From: Prorocentrum cordatum
Lineage: Eukaryota > Sar > Dinophyceae > Prorocentrales > Prorocentraceae
Direction: 5' to 3'
NCBI GenBank assembly: GCA_963575745.1
Contig: CAUYUJ010014328.1
Location: 351,343 to 415,342, forward strand
Length of the DNA: 64,000 nt
A model generated the notes under the pieces. That model saw only the letters and a list, made by a program, of their open reading frames with translations. It had not been told where the DNA came from and did no database searches. Shown in pieces: positions 32,011-42,405 of the stretch. Within the stretch, counting starts at the first letter, position 1. Each line of letters begins with the position of its first letter. A program made the translations under genes and the position numbers.

Positions 32011-32905
32011 CGCCGCCGCTGCCGCCACCGCCCCTTAACCGTTTCACAATCGATTGCGCAGCGGTCAAGGCCCCCCCCCTCTCGCCAGGGGGGAGCCTTA
32101 ACCGTTGCGCGATCGATTGTGGAACGGTTAAGCGCCGCCGCCGCCGCCGCCCCGTGACCGCTTAACCGTTTCACAATCGATTGCGCAACGGTTAAGACTC
32201 CTCTCTCGCCAGGGGGGGGGGGGCTTAACCGCTGCGCAATCGATTGTCAAACGGTTAAGCGCTCCGCGCCGCCGCCGCCGCCGCCGCCCCTTAACCGTTG
32301 CACAATCGATTGCGCAACGGTTAAGGCCGCCCCCTCTCGTCAGGGGGTGGTCTTAACCGTTGCGCGATCGATTGTGAAACGGTTAGGCGCTCCGCCGCCG
32401 CCGCCGCCGCCGCCGCCGTTCCTTAACCGCGTCACAATCGATTGCGCAACGGTTAAGGCTGCCCCCCCAGGCGAGAGGAGGGGGTCTTAACCGTTGCGCG
32501 ATCGATCGAATCCTGGTTAAGACCCCCCCCCCTCGCAATAGGGGGTCTCAACCGTTCCGCGCTCGATCGCGGAGCGGTTAAGACCCCCTATTTCGCTGGT
32601 TAAGGCCTCCCCTGGGCCCAGGGGGGCGCCTTAACCAGCGAAATATGGGGTTCTTAACCGCTCCGCGATCGAGCGCGGAACGGTTAAGACCCCCTGTTGC
32701 GAGAGGGGGGTCTCAACCAGGATTCGTTCGATCGCGCAACGGTTAAGGCCCCCCCCCCCCTCGCCAGGGGGCGGCCCTAACCATTTCGCAATCGATTGCG
32801 CAACGGTTAAAGCCCCACCCTGGGGAGAAGGGGGCGGCCTTAACCGTTGCGCAATCGATTTTGAAACGATTAAGGGGCGGCGGCGGCGGCGGCGGCGGCG
32901 GGCAT
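32011..32905. repeat. Nested palindrome array (AACCGTT...AATCGATT...AACGGTT)
   Basis: About a dozen units. Each is itself a palindrome of about 30 bp centred on ATCGAT, CGATCG or GATCGA. Units are separated alternately by (GCC)n and by C-run/G-run spacers holding CTCGCCAG. Around a GGGCCC centre at 32614-32619 the units mirror each other: TTTCGCTGGTTAAGGC (32591-32606) pairs with GCCTTAACCAGCGAAA (32628-32643), and matching pairs continue outwards to at least 32420 and 32800. The block is thus a large palindrome made of small palindromes. No coding sequence. Confidence 0.9.
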
Positions 32906-32935
32906 GTTAGAGCATGTTGGAGCTCCTTGGGAGTT

Positions 32936-33379
32936 CTAGCCTAGCGTAATAAGGTTATCATTCCCCACGGTAGTTCTCACTGGTTGCACGTTTTTGAACT
33001 CCACTGGCAGCTTGGCGAATATTGTCTTGCTGCCCTTGAGCTTCTTGCCTGGACATTTCCAACGATAGATATATTTGAGCAGGTCGTTCCGTCTTTTGAA
33101 CTCCGCTGGAGAGGCATTTTTATGATATGGAAGCAACCAATCCAAATCAATCCTTTCTGCCCTCAGCAGTTGTTGTGCAGTTCTTTCAATCACCACAAAA
33201 GATGACCCCCGTCGCCGCCCCGTCGAATTGCTACGATTTCTTACGATTTCCCGTTGGAGCTGGTACATCACTCTCCCAGATCTGCGTGACCTGTCTGCCG
33301 CAGCAACTTCGCTACCGAATGTGCGGTGCCCGCGCGACTCTGCTTTTGAGACGTAATAGCCAGTGACACAGGTAGCCAT
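32936..33379 (-). CDS. Unrecognised 147-residue ORF
   Basis: A minus-strand frame of balanced, Lys/Arg-rich composition (MATCVTGYYVSKAESRGH..., WLLPYHKNASPAEFKRRN, IYRWKCPGKKLKGSK, FKNVQPVRTTVGNDN). The A+T content is higher than in the other genes of the window. No domain recognised. It starts beside the palindromic block and ends in its flank. It could be a small basic protein or a fragment of a mobile element protein. A 13-bp match to the dinoflagellate spliced-leader core lies 210 bp upstream. Confidence 0.35.
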   Translation of the reverse strand: MATCVTGYYVSKAESRGHRTFGSEVAAADRSRRSGRVMYQLQREIVRNRSNSTGRRRGSSFVVIERTAQQLLRAERIDLDWLLPYHKNASPAEFKRRNDLLKYIYRWKCPGKKLKGSKTIFAKLPVEFKNVQPVRTTVGNDNLITLG

Positions 33380-33841
33380 ATGCAGAACGTGAGATGAGGC
33401 AGCAGGAGATGGCTCGGATGAGATGACGAGGCAGGGGCAGAGGCAGTGGCAGAAGGACTTGGAACTCGAAACTCTGGACCGATCGGAAACGAAATCAATG
33501 TGCTGATTGTGCTTTACTTATCTTAGCCAGAGCGTAGCGCGTAGCGCGTGACGCTTGCACTTGAAACTTGAACTCTGAACAGAGTGGAAGCCAAAATGGC
33601 TTGCTGCTTGCTGGCTTGCTGTGGAGCTGCGAGTTGCTTTAGGAATTCTGTAATGTTTCGCTGGATGCACTGGCGCACTGGCGCACTCGAGGCCCTTGTC
33701 CCTTGCCCCAATGTCCCTTGTTGGTCAACGGTCAACGGTCAACGGGGCAGCTTCCCCCACCACGTACCACGTCTGGGTAGTGCCCACTGCACGCACAAGA
33801 CAGCGGAGCTGGGCAGCTTCGCAAATGGCGCTCATAATGCC
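33380..33841. other. No gene recognised; spliced-leader-core match at 33589-33601
   Basis: On the minus strand 33601-33589 reads AGCCATTTTGGCT, identical to 13 central bases of the conserved dinoflagellate spliced leader, but the neighbouring leader bases do not match. There is a GTCAACG triplication near 33730. Confidence 0.35.
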
Positions 33842-35068
33842 CTACAGACATATGAAGCTGCATGCGCAATGCCTGACCGCAAGCCCCTGCTGCGACGCGA
33901 CCTTGTTGTCAGCACGGGGGAAGTGCGCTATCACATGCTTCTCAACCTCTCCGCATTGTTTGTCGGGGAAGGACGCGACCACTTGCAACCCATCGTAGCT
34001 GAGCTTGTGCCCGCGCATGAAGCTTCGGTCGTTTCCTCGCCACCCCCATCCCCCATTCCATCGCCATGAAGGGTCGCTCGTCGTGCCGATGTAGACGGAG
34101 CGCCCAGAGGCGATGGCACGATCGTGGAGGTGCCGCACGCGCTTCATCACTAGACCAACGTCGATGTCGATGAGGGGCTGGTGTACAATCATCGATTGAA
34201 TGCCGCGACAATCACTAAGCACCTGTCGAGCGTCCTCCCGGGCGCCTCCCCACATCATCTTAAGCCGCGTCTCTCGGCTGCGCGAGCGCATGCGACGCCT
34301 GGCAGGCGCTGTCACTCTTTTGCCGTTGTCGTCGAAACAGGCGACCTTCGCGAACTGAAATGCGCTGCCGCCATCGACCCCTGCAAAGGCCCTCGGGCTC
34401 CGAACTCCAGAGGCCTTGTCGCCGCCGTCGCCGCATCCTGCTCGGCCCTCGACAGCGTCGGTAGGCGGTCCCCCGCGTGAAAGGTCGAGCCCCAGGCGAT
34501 CTGTGATGAACGAAAATGTGTCATTGTTCCCCTTGCCCATGCCACCACCATTGACGCCCTCGGCGCTGATGGTGTCATTGGCCATGACCTTGACCTTGAC
34601 GTTCACGCCGCAAGGCCCTCGAGCTGCTCCGCCGTATCCGACGCTCCCTGGAGGAAGCGACGACGCTGATGCTGGATGCACCTTTGCTGGAGAGGGCGAT
34701 GCTGTCTGGATCTCGCAGGCCCTGATCTCTGGAGGCGATGCCGACGGCTCTTGCAAGCCCTTATCTCTGGAGGAAGCGATGCTGTCTGGATCTCGCGCTG
34801 CTCTGCGGGTGCCGCCAGCGGCGCCAACGCCCGCTGCAAAACCTCCCTGGCTGGCTTGTTGCGGACTCGCAGCGGCGGCGGCCACGGTCCGAACGTCCAC
34901 AGCAACTCTGGCTTCAACATAGAGCGTCATACCTTCAGTGGCCTCGTCATCCGAGCCGCCGAACATGTCTCGCAGAAGGCAGGCAGACACCGACTGCGAG
35001 TCCGCGCTGGGAGACCCCCAGGACGAGGTGCTGAATGAAGGATCCCCCATGGCTCTTGCCCCAGCCAT
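33842..35068 (-). CDS. Protein with a C-terminal GIY-YIG-like domain
   Basis: ATG 35068-35066 (alternative Met seven codons on). Residues 1-240 are Ser/Ala/Pro-rich and probably disordered, with a repeated peptide (DPDSIASSRDKG / EIQTASPSP) from a short DNA duplication at 34694-34800. Then come a basic stretch (RRRMRSRSRETRLKMMW) and a folded C-terminal part: LVMKRVRHLHDRAIASGR, SVYIGTTSDPSWRWNG, MRGHKLSYDGLQVVASF, CGEVEKHVIAHF. VYIG-T-x-DP-x-xR-W with a downstream Glu in EVEKHVI fits the GIY-YIG nuclease superfamily, in which Tyr, Arg and Glu act in DNA cleavage. The first GIY strand is weak (GRSVYIG), so it may be inactive. Found both in mobile endonucleases and in repair proteins; the role here is unknown. 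Confidence 0.5.
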   Translation of the reverse strand: MAGARAMGDPSFSTSSWGSPSADSQSVSACLLRDMFGGSDDEATEGMTLYVEARVAVDVRTVAAAAASPQQASQGGFAAGVGAAGGTRRAARDPDSIASSRDKGLQEPSASPPEIRACEIQTASPSPAKVHPASASSLPPGSVGYGGAARGPCGVNVKVKVMANDTISAEGVNGGGMGKGNNDTFSFITDRLGLDLSRGGPPTDAVEGRAGCGDGGDKASGVRSPRAFAGVDGGSAFQFAKVACFDDNGKRVTAPARRRMRSRSRETRLKMMWGGAREDARQVLSDCRGIQSMIVHQPLIDIDVGLVMKRVRHLHDRAIASGRSVYIGTTSDPSWRWNGGWGWRGNDRSFMRGHKLSYDGLQVVASFPDKQCGEVEKHVIAHFPRADNKVASQQGLAVRHCACSFICL

Positions 35069-35974
35069 GGGGAACTAGCTTGGGCCAATATGCCAAGATG
35101 ATGTAAGGATGCGAATCCTGTCGCGGATCTGCTGGGGTGCTCGGGGCTCTGTGGGGTCCTGGGCGTGGTGCTCTAGGGCCCTAGGGCCCTCTCTGGCGGC
35201 CTCTTCCTCCTCGCTTGCTGCGCCCGGCTGGTGGCGACCAAGAAGGTACTGGGCACCAGAAAGCCGAAGGCTAGAGGCTAGAACAATTCGAACCAGGCAG
35301 CCCAAGCGTCCAAGCGCCTAGCGCCTAGCGGCCTGGAGAGTGAGACAATCTGCATATGGAACGCAGTTGATCTGAATATGGGCGTCTTTCTCCTCATCCC
35401 TGAGCTCAGGGATGCATGGGAGCGCCTGCGCTCGCTGTTCCAGCAATGCGCAGCACATGCGGTCCTATTGTGGGCCCATTCCCACTCGCGCCAGTAGCAG
35501 ATGCTCTCGCGGGCGCCTTCCCAGACATCAGACAGCCTTAAAAAAACCAATGCCGCCCAGAACGTCATGGTTTTTAACCAAGACAAAGCAGAAAAACCAA
35601 GACATTGCAACAAAAACCGAGACAACTGTAGTTCTGGTGAAATAGCGTGTCTGTTGTCGTTGGTTCGTTGTGAATATGTTGTGTGTATGTAGACAGCTTT
35701 TCTACTATATGTAAGCGTTGCCAACAACAGACTGTTGTTGCAACCGCGTGCATTGTGAGCTAGGAACTGTGTCGTTGGGCGTTGGTAGTAACGCCTCTGC
35801 GTCTCAAGGGTACCGGAGCACAGGCGGAAGCCTAAAGGATAGTTTGGCGAGTCAGGGCTGGGGGACAGTGCGGACAGAGAATCCACCAGATGCGGGATGA
35901 CGATGATTGTTTAGGCAAGGCAAACAGTTCTGGATCATCGAAAAAATGCACGCGCGTACGCGACATATGCGTTG
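35069..35974. other. No gene recognised
   Basis: One 202-codon minus-strand frame (35278-35886) has no domain. A 19-bp perfect inverted repeat (CAACAACAG-A-CTGTTGTTG) lies at 35722-35740. Confidence 0.35.
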
Positions 35975-36148
35975 CAACAACAACGCAATCTCTTCTCATC
36001 CTGGGATGGAAGCTTCGCCCCGAAGGGCGGTGCCCCGATGGGCGACCGCATGTAGAAAAATATGGGCCAGGAGCGACGAGTCTTAAGGTCTTTACTGCTT
36101 TCACTTGTTCCTGGCTCTCGTTCCCTCTCTCTCGCTTTTTTTTTTTGT

Positions 36149-36149
<1 letters not shown>

Positions 36150-36237
<88 letters not shown>
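36150..36237. repeat. (CT)n microsatellite
   Basis: TCTC repeat with one TTTTTTCTA interruption at 36199-36207. Confidence 0.95.
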
Positions 36238-36242
<5 letters not shown>

Positions 36243-36948
36243 TGCACTGTAGCACGCAAGTGTGTAGGGCACCGCTCTCGGACGGGAACGTGCAGGGGCA
36301 CCGTTCTCGGAAATGTCAAAGGCCTGCAGCCGGCGCCGCCAGGGGCCCGAGGCCTGAGAAGAAACGCGACCCCAAATCAGCAGGGCGGTCACGGTGGTGA
36401 AACATAAGGGTGGTGAAACAAACATCATATTTGTATTTATACACATGAATACAATGTATGCGTACGTACATGTTAAAGTGTATGGAATATATGTGTATAC
36501 GTATATGTATGGCAGTGTGTTTGTGTTCATGTATGTGTTGGCGTTGTTATTTACGGTGCTACATTATTATCACACGGTTCCGTATCCATTTTCCAATTAT
36601 CCTTGCAATCGTTGCCAGGGAAACACTTGCAAAGCGGAAGTCGAGCAGAAGGGTTGGCGGCGGTGGTCTTCCCCGCCACCGAAAAACACACAATAACGCA
36701 ATCTGTGTCCACCTCTATTCGCCAAGTATGTTCGGATCCTTCTCCGTAGTCATCGGGAAATTCGACATGGAATTGTCGAATGCGGCGCCGTGCACGCAAC
36801 AAAACAAACAACGCAATTTCTATTCATCACCTCCCCTACTTGTCCTCCTTCTGCCTTGAATTCCTCCCTTTTCCCTCCCTGATTTTCCCAATATCACCCT
36901 CAGGAAGGACGGAAATGCATAACGCGCGGTGGCGACGCTGCAAGTATT

Positions 36949-37131
36949 CCCAGACATTGGGCGTCTCGAAAAAATTGAGACAGAGGTGTTACATAGTTTT
37001 TGGCCTCTCGGGGCCCTCGCTGGGCGTCGGGACCGTCAAACAACCACTCGGGATGAAAAATTAGTCCCAGGGAAGTGGTCGGGAGGTCGGGGGCCCGCGT
37101 CTCGAAAAAAATGAGACGTCGGATGTCTGGG
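36949..37131. mobile_element. MITE-like element A (183 bp)
   Basis: The left end CCCAGACATTGGGCGTCTC and the reverse complement of the right end, CCCAGACATCCGACGTCTC, match at 15 of 19 bases. Each end carries an internal GTCTCGAAAAAA...GAGAC hairpin. The interior has GGCCCTCG...CGGGACCGTC. Non-coding. No clear target-site duplication. Confidence 0.65.
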
Positions 37132-37574
37132 TTTCCAATATGCTCACCGCGTGCTTGGTGATGCAGCCACGCGGGCTGCATGCGCACCCGACGCAAAACA
37201 ACAATCACGCAATCTCTGCTCCTCTTCGGAGCGTTAAGTTGGCTAGAGAAAGCAGCAGCTGACTGGAAAAAAACAGGCGCCCGTTCCGGCGGGGCCAGCC
37301 GACAACGCAATCTCTTATCATTACCCCGTCTGAATACTATGCCCCTGTCCCTTTCCCCCAGGGGACCAAAACAGCGACCACGCATGGAAATTGTTGATGA
37401 AATCGTTCAAGCGCACCGCAGTGGCGATCCCAGCAATCTTTGCCAGGGCAGCAACAACACAATAGTTGCGAGCGAAACGCTGTGAAACGGTACATATAAA
37501 AGTGCTCTCCATGGAGTCCGTGAGCCCGCGATGGGCGCCGCCTGGGCCAGGAGGCCATAGGCCCCCTGTGCCCT

Positions 37575-37711
37575 CCACACATCAGGCGTCTCGATCTTTC
37601 GAATTGTTATTCGACGGTCCCGAGGGCCTGCACGTGAAATCCCACACCAACGAAAATCAGACAATCATGAAATATTGTCGTCTCGATTTTTTCGAGACAC
37701 CCGATGTGTGG
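37575..37711. mobile_element. MITE-like element B (137 bp), inverted relative to A
   Basis: Ends CCACACATCAGGCGTCTCGA and, reverse-complemented, CCACACATCGGGTGTCTCGA: 18 of 20 identical. The interior holds CGACGGTCCCGAGGGCC, the reverse complement of the core of element A, so A and B are copies of one family in opposite orientation. Confidence 0.7.
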
Positions 37712-38844
37712 GACGAGCAACAAACAACGCGATGTATTCTCATCAAATTTCCCTTCGCAGTCCTTCACTCCTTTCTCCGCTACACACCCTCACCCCTTCT
37801 AAACTCGGATTGGGCGATGGGCTTCAACCGTTCACCGTTGCGCAGCGGCCTGCGCATGCGTTGCAGCCACTTCGGTGCCAGAGCAGCGAACAACGCAACG
37901 TCTTCTCATCTATTGTCCCCCGCTTCCCTCCTCCTCTCCCACATCCCGCTTCCCTCCTCCTCCCTCCTCCTCCTCTTCTCATCTAACTCGTAGAAGCAAC
38001 AAGTAAAATCGATGGCCACGCAGCGCAGCTGCCTCGCCGCAGGGGCCGCCTGGAAACCGCTCGGGCACTCCAGACCGACAGAGCAAAAACAAATAACAAC
38101 GCAATCTCGTCTCCCATCTTTTTTCTCATCCGTAGAAATCTGCAGCGCTCAGAATTCGCTCATGCTGGCCTCAAGCACCTGGCTGCCCCGCAGCCGGCGC
38201 CCGACGAACAACAAATCAACGCAATCTCCGCTCATCCATTGCGGGCCACATTTACCTTCCCCTGCCCCCAGGAATGCGAACAACAGCGCAATGTCTTCTC
38301 ACCGCCAGGAAATACCATGCCAGGGCAATGCTCACGTCGCAAATGGCACGCGCGCCCCTCGATGGTGGCCAGCAGCAGCCAACCCGTCGACCATCCAGGT
38401 CGCGGGGGTGGAAGAGGTGGCGGGGGGGGTGGGAGAGGTGGATCGAATGGGGGCGCTGGAGGGGACGAGGTAGAGGAGGAGTCGGCAAAACAAGCAATCT
38501 CTTCTGACAAGCAGCGCAATCTCTTATTCAACTGTTTTTTTTGTGTTGGTGTTGTGTTTCGTTTTGCACATAAGCATTGTTGTTTGTTTGATGTGCCTCT
38601 GTATTGCACATATCGTCATTAGTTTGTGTGTGTTGCGATTCGATAAGTGCGTTTGGCAGTCAAGTAGCCCCGCTGTTGTTGCAAACCCCATTTCCTTGTT
38701 GAGCACATGCGGTGCACAGTACTTTTCTTTTGTCACGAACAGGAGGTGACGCGCCAAGGGAGCAGATTTGAAGAGCCCGCACGCGACGCAAACATTACAC
38801 GCGCACACGTGCTCAAGATCTTCCCCACCAGAGGCGCACTGCGA

Positions 38845-40790
38845 TCAGCGCGCCTCGGGCAAGATCTTTTGCAACAGTGTAACGTAGAATGTTGGTCCCG
38901 CGTGCACGCTTTTCGCAGCTGTCCCCATGACTCGGTTCTCCTGCTCGTCCGCATATGTCCAATAAAAAAAGGGGTTGCCCTGGGTACTTGCTCTTTTGGC
39001 AAGGTCCCAGGCCGCGTGAAACTTATACGTTTCGTGGCCGCCCCACGCTTTCCACTCGCGCAGAGCTGTCACGATGTGGTTCTGGAGCTGTGAGAGAGCA
39101 ACTGGCGGCATTATGCGGGGCGACCGTTTCATGGCGACTTCCATATCCACGAGCGCCGAAACTGCGCGGCGAAGGTGCCTATGGCCTGCGCCGAGAAAGC
39201 GCCAATTCTCATCCGCTAAAATCCGAATGAAAGGCATCAGTCTCCGCGTTTGTGCAGCTTTCGCCTTCAGGCGGGGGCGCGCGCCGCCAGCATTTAGCTG
39301 GTTGTACTTTAAACGGTTGATTATTGAATGCTTGCCGCGCGGCATACGGCGCATTCTATAATGCGCCTTGAGGCGCCTGCGCAAATGAACCATGTTATCG
39401 ACCCGCCGCCGCTCCACAGTGGGTGATGGGGGCCCCCAAGCACGCTTTTTGACGATAACGGGAATTGAGATCGAGGGCAGACAACGTCGGATGAGGAGGA
39501 ATGACCAGAGGATCTCAGAAGTGAGAGGAGCAGGTAGGTTGCGAACTCGGCATGCGTGCGGGCCCCCGTTCTTCAGCAGATTGCGCAAAATTTGCGTCAA
39601 TTAGTTTTAGCATGACCTCACCAGCAACATATTGGCTGATGCCGAGGTCGAACACGCGCATACAATCGAGGTGAAGACAATCGACACTAAACCCTCTGAT
39701 GGTGAACAGCGGGCTCCAGAATTTAATGTTGGAAGTGTTTGCAGCGTTGAAAAACGTGAGCCAGCCTGGCATATCCACGCCAAGGGACCCACCTGTGCCC
39801 ACGAGGGCGTGCCAATCAAGTAGGTTTTCGTCGCAAATGACGATCCACCCCACGGGCAGATGAAGTTCTGGAAACGGCCTTACCAGCGCAAAACCACCAT
39901 ATTTGCGCGAAAGTTCCATGCACCTTAGAAGCCTGCGCAGCTGGGCACGACTTTGCACGTACCTTTTGGTCACGCACGCCCCGAGGTCATCATTAAAATC
40001 GCTACGCTGGCGGGGGCGCCAAGGGCAGAGGGCCAACGTGCGGGCAAAATTAAACATATCAGCGCGGGATGCGTTGCAACAAAAACATGGGTGCTGAACG
40101 TGCGTCCAATTTGTAAAACCGAAACAAGAAACATATTCTAACAAGTCTGCGCGATACTCCACGAGAGCGCCATATTTCCCGAAGGGGAGGCCGCGGTGGA
40201 GCTCGCGAAGCTCTTGGGAAAAAGGCTTTTGGTTGTGGTCCAGAGACGGAAACGTGCCAGCGGCGAGCGCCGAGAATGACCAGGCGATCACCTTTTGCAT
40301 TACTTGCATCGTGCACCACCCTTTGCACGAGCATTGGCAAAGGTCAGATTTTTTAACAGTGCAAATCAAATGTCGTTTTCTGTTGGGATCCACAGCCGAA
40401 CTCCAATACCAGCAAATAAATGAATCTGTTTTCGAGAACGGAACTCCGTCTGAGTATAGCGTGAGAGGAACGGTGTCTGCGTGTCCTCTTTCTAAAACAA
40501 CAGGGTGCGAAGCATGCGTCCCAGGTAAATCATTAATATCAAGAGTGTTGAAATCTGCAGGACGTTGCTCCAGCAACTCGAAAAACCTCTCGTGTGGTAA
40601 GCTAATGGGGAAATCATTGTTCAAGTATCTCGATTCCGTATGTTTGCTCCACATGGGAACGGCACACGTGTAAAATGATGCAGCACGTCTCTCACCCAGT
40701 GCATGCCTAATGTGCTCAGCATAATGCCCACGACCCGGAGCGCGGGCTAAGTCTTCAAGGCCAGTGCCCCCTGCAAAACCGCTGGGGTGT
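38845..40790 (-). pseudogene. Transposase-like protein of a dinoflagellate multicopy family, frameshifted
   Basis: Minus strand. The first frame (about 40790-39560) reads SFYTCAVPMWSKHTESRYLN, PLTLYSDGVPFSKTDSFICW, KKSDLCQCSCKGWCTMQVMQ, LLEYVSCFGFTNWTHVQHPC, DLHLDCMRVFDLGISQ-type text. A change of frame at about 39560-39600 continues with LRRAVSALVDMEVAMKRSP, LREWKAWGGHETYKFHAAW and NPFFYWTYADEQENRVMG to a stop at 38845. The YSDGVPF and HLD-MRVFDLG aspartates and the late Glu could be a DDE-type triad. I recall the family as abundant in dinoflagellates but cannot name a superfamily. The upstream end is uncertain because a GA microsatellite begins at 40893. An intron could explain the frame change as well as a frameshift. 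Confidence 0.55.
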
Positions 40791-40892
40791 TCGCATCTTC
40801 CAAATGCAAGGGGAGGGGTGAAAAGGAAGTGTGCAGGGGAGAGGGGGGATGAGTGGAGGACAGCGATGAGGGAAGAGACAGGGAGAACATAA

Positions 40893-40963
<71 letters not shown>
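40893..40963. repeat. (GA)n microsatellite
   Basis: About 35 uninterrupted AG dinucleotides upstream of the transposase-like frame. Confidence 0.98.
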
Positions 40964-40967
<4 letters not shown>

Positions 40968-41224
40968 AAACAAAAAAAAGAGGGAGGTGGGGGATGGAAG
41001 ATGCTATACTCCACGGGGCTGGCCTGCATGAGTGACGTGGTGTGCTAGAATGCACACGTCAGTGGCCGTCCAGAGGCCGCGGCGGCACCTGTCCACCACG
41101 TACTCTCGGAGGCCAGATCCGTTGCTTCGGCGGTTCAAACACAGGGCCCTGACAGACGGGATCTAGACGAGATTTAAAACGTCATTCGAGGGGAAGGTCA
41201 CCTTGCCGTCCCTTCCTACAAACA

Positions 41225-41382
41225 GGTTTACATGTGTATACGCACACGTATGTATAGATGTATGTACATACATTTGTACATACATACATATATATATATA
41301 TATACATTGCATGTATACGTATATACATATATGTGTATACAGACATACATACACACATACATACATACACTCGTATACAAAC
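41225..41382. repeat. (ACAT)n / (TA)n microsatellite
   Basis: Imperfect tetranucleotide repeat with a TATATA core at 41290-41305. Confidence 0.9.
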
Positions 41383-41424
41383 CACATCCCTCGGACCAGG
41401 GCCCTGCGGTTCAACCGCCGACGC

Positions 41425-41590
41425 GCCCTGGCCTGCAGCACCAGGATCGCCACCCCCACAGCCTCCAGCGCCCACACCAGGAGCGCGACGCGCACTGCCT
41501 CCAGCGCCCACAGCAGGGCTGCCTCCAGCGCCCACACCAGGAGCGCGACCCGCACTGCCTCCAGCGCCCGCGCGACCCCCTCCACCTCCA
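41425..41590. repeat. GC-rich minisatellite
   Basis: GCCTCCAGCGCCCACA followed by CCAGGAGCGCGAC repeats about four times in 25-50 bp units. It encodes poly-ATPRARPALPPA-like peptides only. Confidence 0.8.
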
Positions 41591-41624
41591 GCGTCGGTGG
41601 AGAGCAGGGCTGCAGCGGCGCGGG

Positions 41625-41775
41625 CTGACATGTGTGAACAACCACAACGTATCGTTTGAAACCGAAACGCTTACGGACAAACCCAGTGAAACCGAACGCT
41701 TGAAGTGAACAACCACAACGTATTGTTTGAAACCGAACGCTTCAAGTGAACAGCCACAACTTATTGCTTGAAACC
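41625..41775 (+). repeat. About 45-bp tandem repeat
   Basis: GTGAACAACCACAACGTAT followed by TGTTTGAAACCGAACGCTT, three copies plus a partial. Confidence 0.85.
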
Positions 41776-42405
41776 ATGGTATCCTATCAGTTCTAGCGTC
41801 GATGGCCCCAGGATGCGCGCAGTGACGATGCAAGTTCCTTGAACTCCCCTAGCTGGAACTTGTCCCCACCTGGTCAGCAAAAGCAAGGATGCACAGGTAC
41901 GCATTGGAACAGCACACATCTTCAAGATGCAGCATGATTGCATTTGATGATGGATGTGGCGAGGTGTTCAATGATGTCTCTCCCCCCTCCTCCATGCGAG
42001 GTATAGAGGCCCCCAGCTCCCAGGGAGGTGTCACCAAACGTTGTTGACCCTGGGACCCCTCTCAAAAACAGAATTGGCTCCTCCACTCCACGCCTCCATA
42101 ATATGATGTGCGTATGTCCACTGGCATCCCTTCTCGCCCCTCGTTAGTAGAACTGGGGATGGGTGATCAGCAACACTTGGAGTGCCCGCGCGAGCGTATT
42201 CGGGACGACCCACGTAGCACCATTAACGAACTCAGTGCAGAGCATTCTGCAAGGATGCCTGCACCAGTACGGGAGGTGAAGGAAGGAGCGTCAGGGAGTC
42301 GGGCGGGAATGGTTGGATGGGGATCGGGCGGGCGAGATGATGCTCCACCAGCTGAGTGCCGGATCCTCCCTCCTCTCGAACTTGTGCTCGGGTCGGGGCG
42401 GTGGA
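41776..42405. other. Downstream flank of a spliced gene, no gene recognised
   Basis: No coherent frame. It lies 3' of the stop codon of the minus-strand spliced gene, so the 3' UTR is expected here. No AATAAA-type signal stands out, as usual in dinoflagellates. Confidence 0.4.

Larger units (their letters stand above)
35975..38535 (+). repeat. Dispersed AACGCAATCTCTTCTCATC motif cluster
   Basis: At least eleven copies, all in one orientation, usually preceded by an AACAACAAAC stretch. They lie near 35982, 36695, 36810, 37206, 37304, 37733, 37892, 38098, 38219, 38284 and 38491-38530. Spacing is irregular (23 to over 700 bp) and the intervening DNA looks unrelated apart from two inverted-repeat elements. 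It is not a normal tandem array. Confidence 0.75.

Noticed and set aside
35975-38535. CRISPR array
   Set aside because: Repeats are directional but degenerate, spacers vary from 23 to over 700 bp, there are no cas genes, and the context is eukaryotic.
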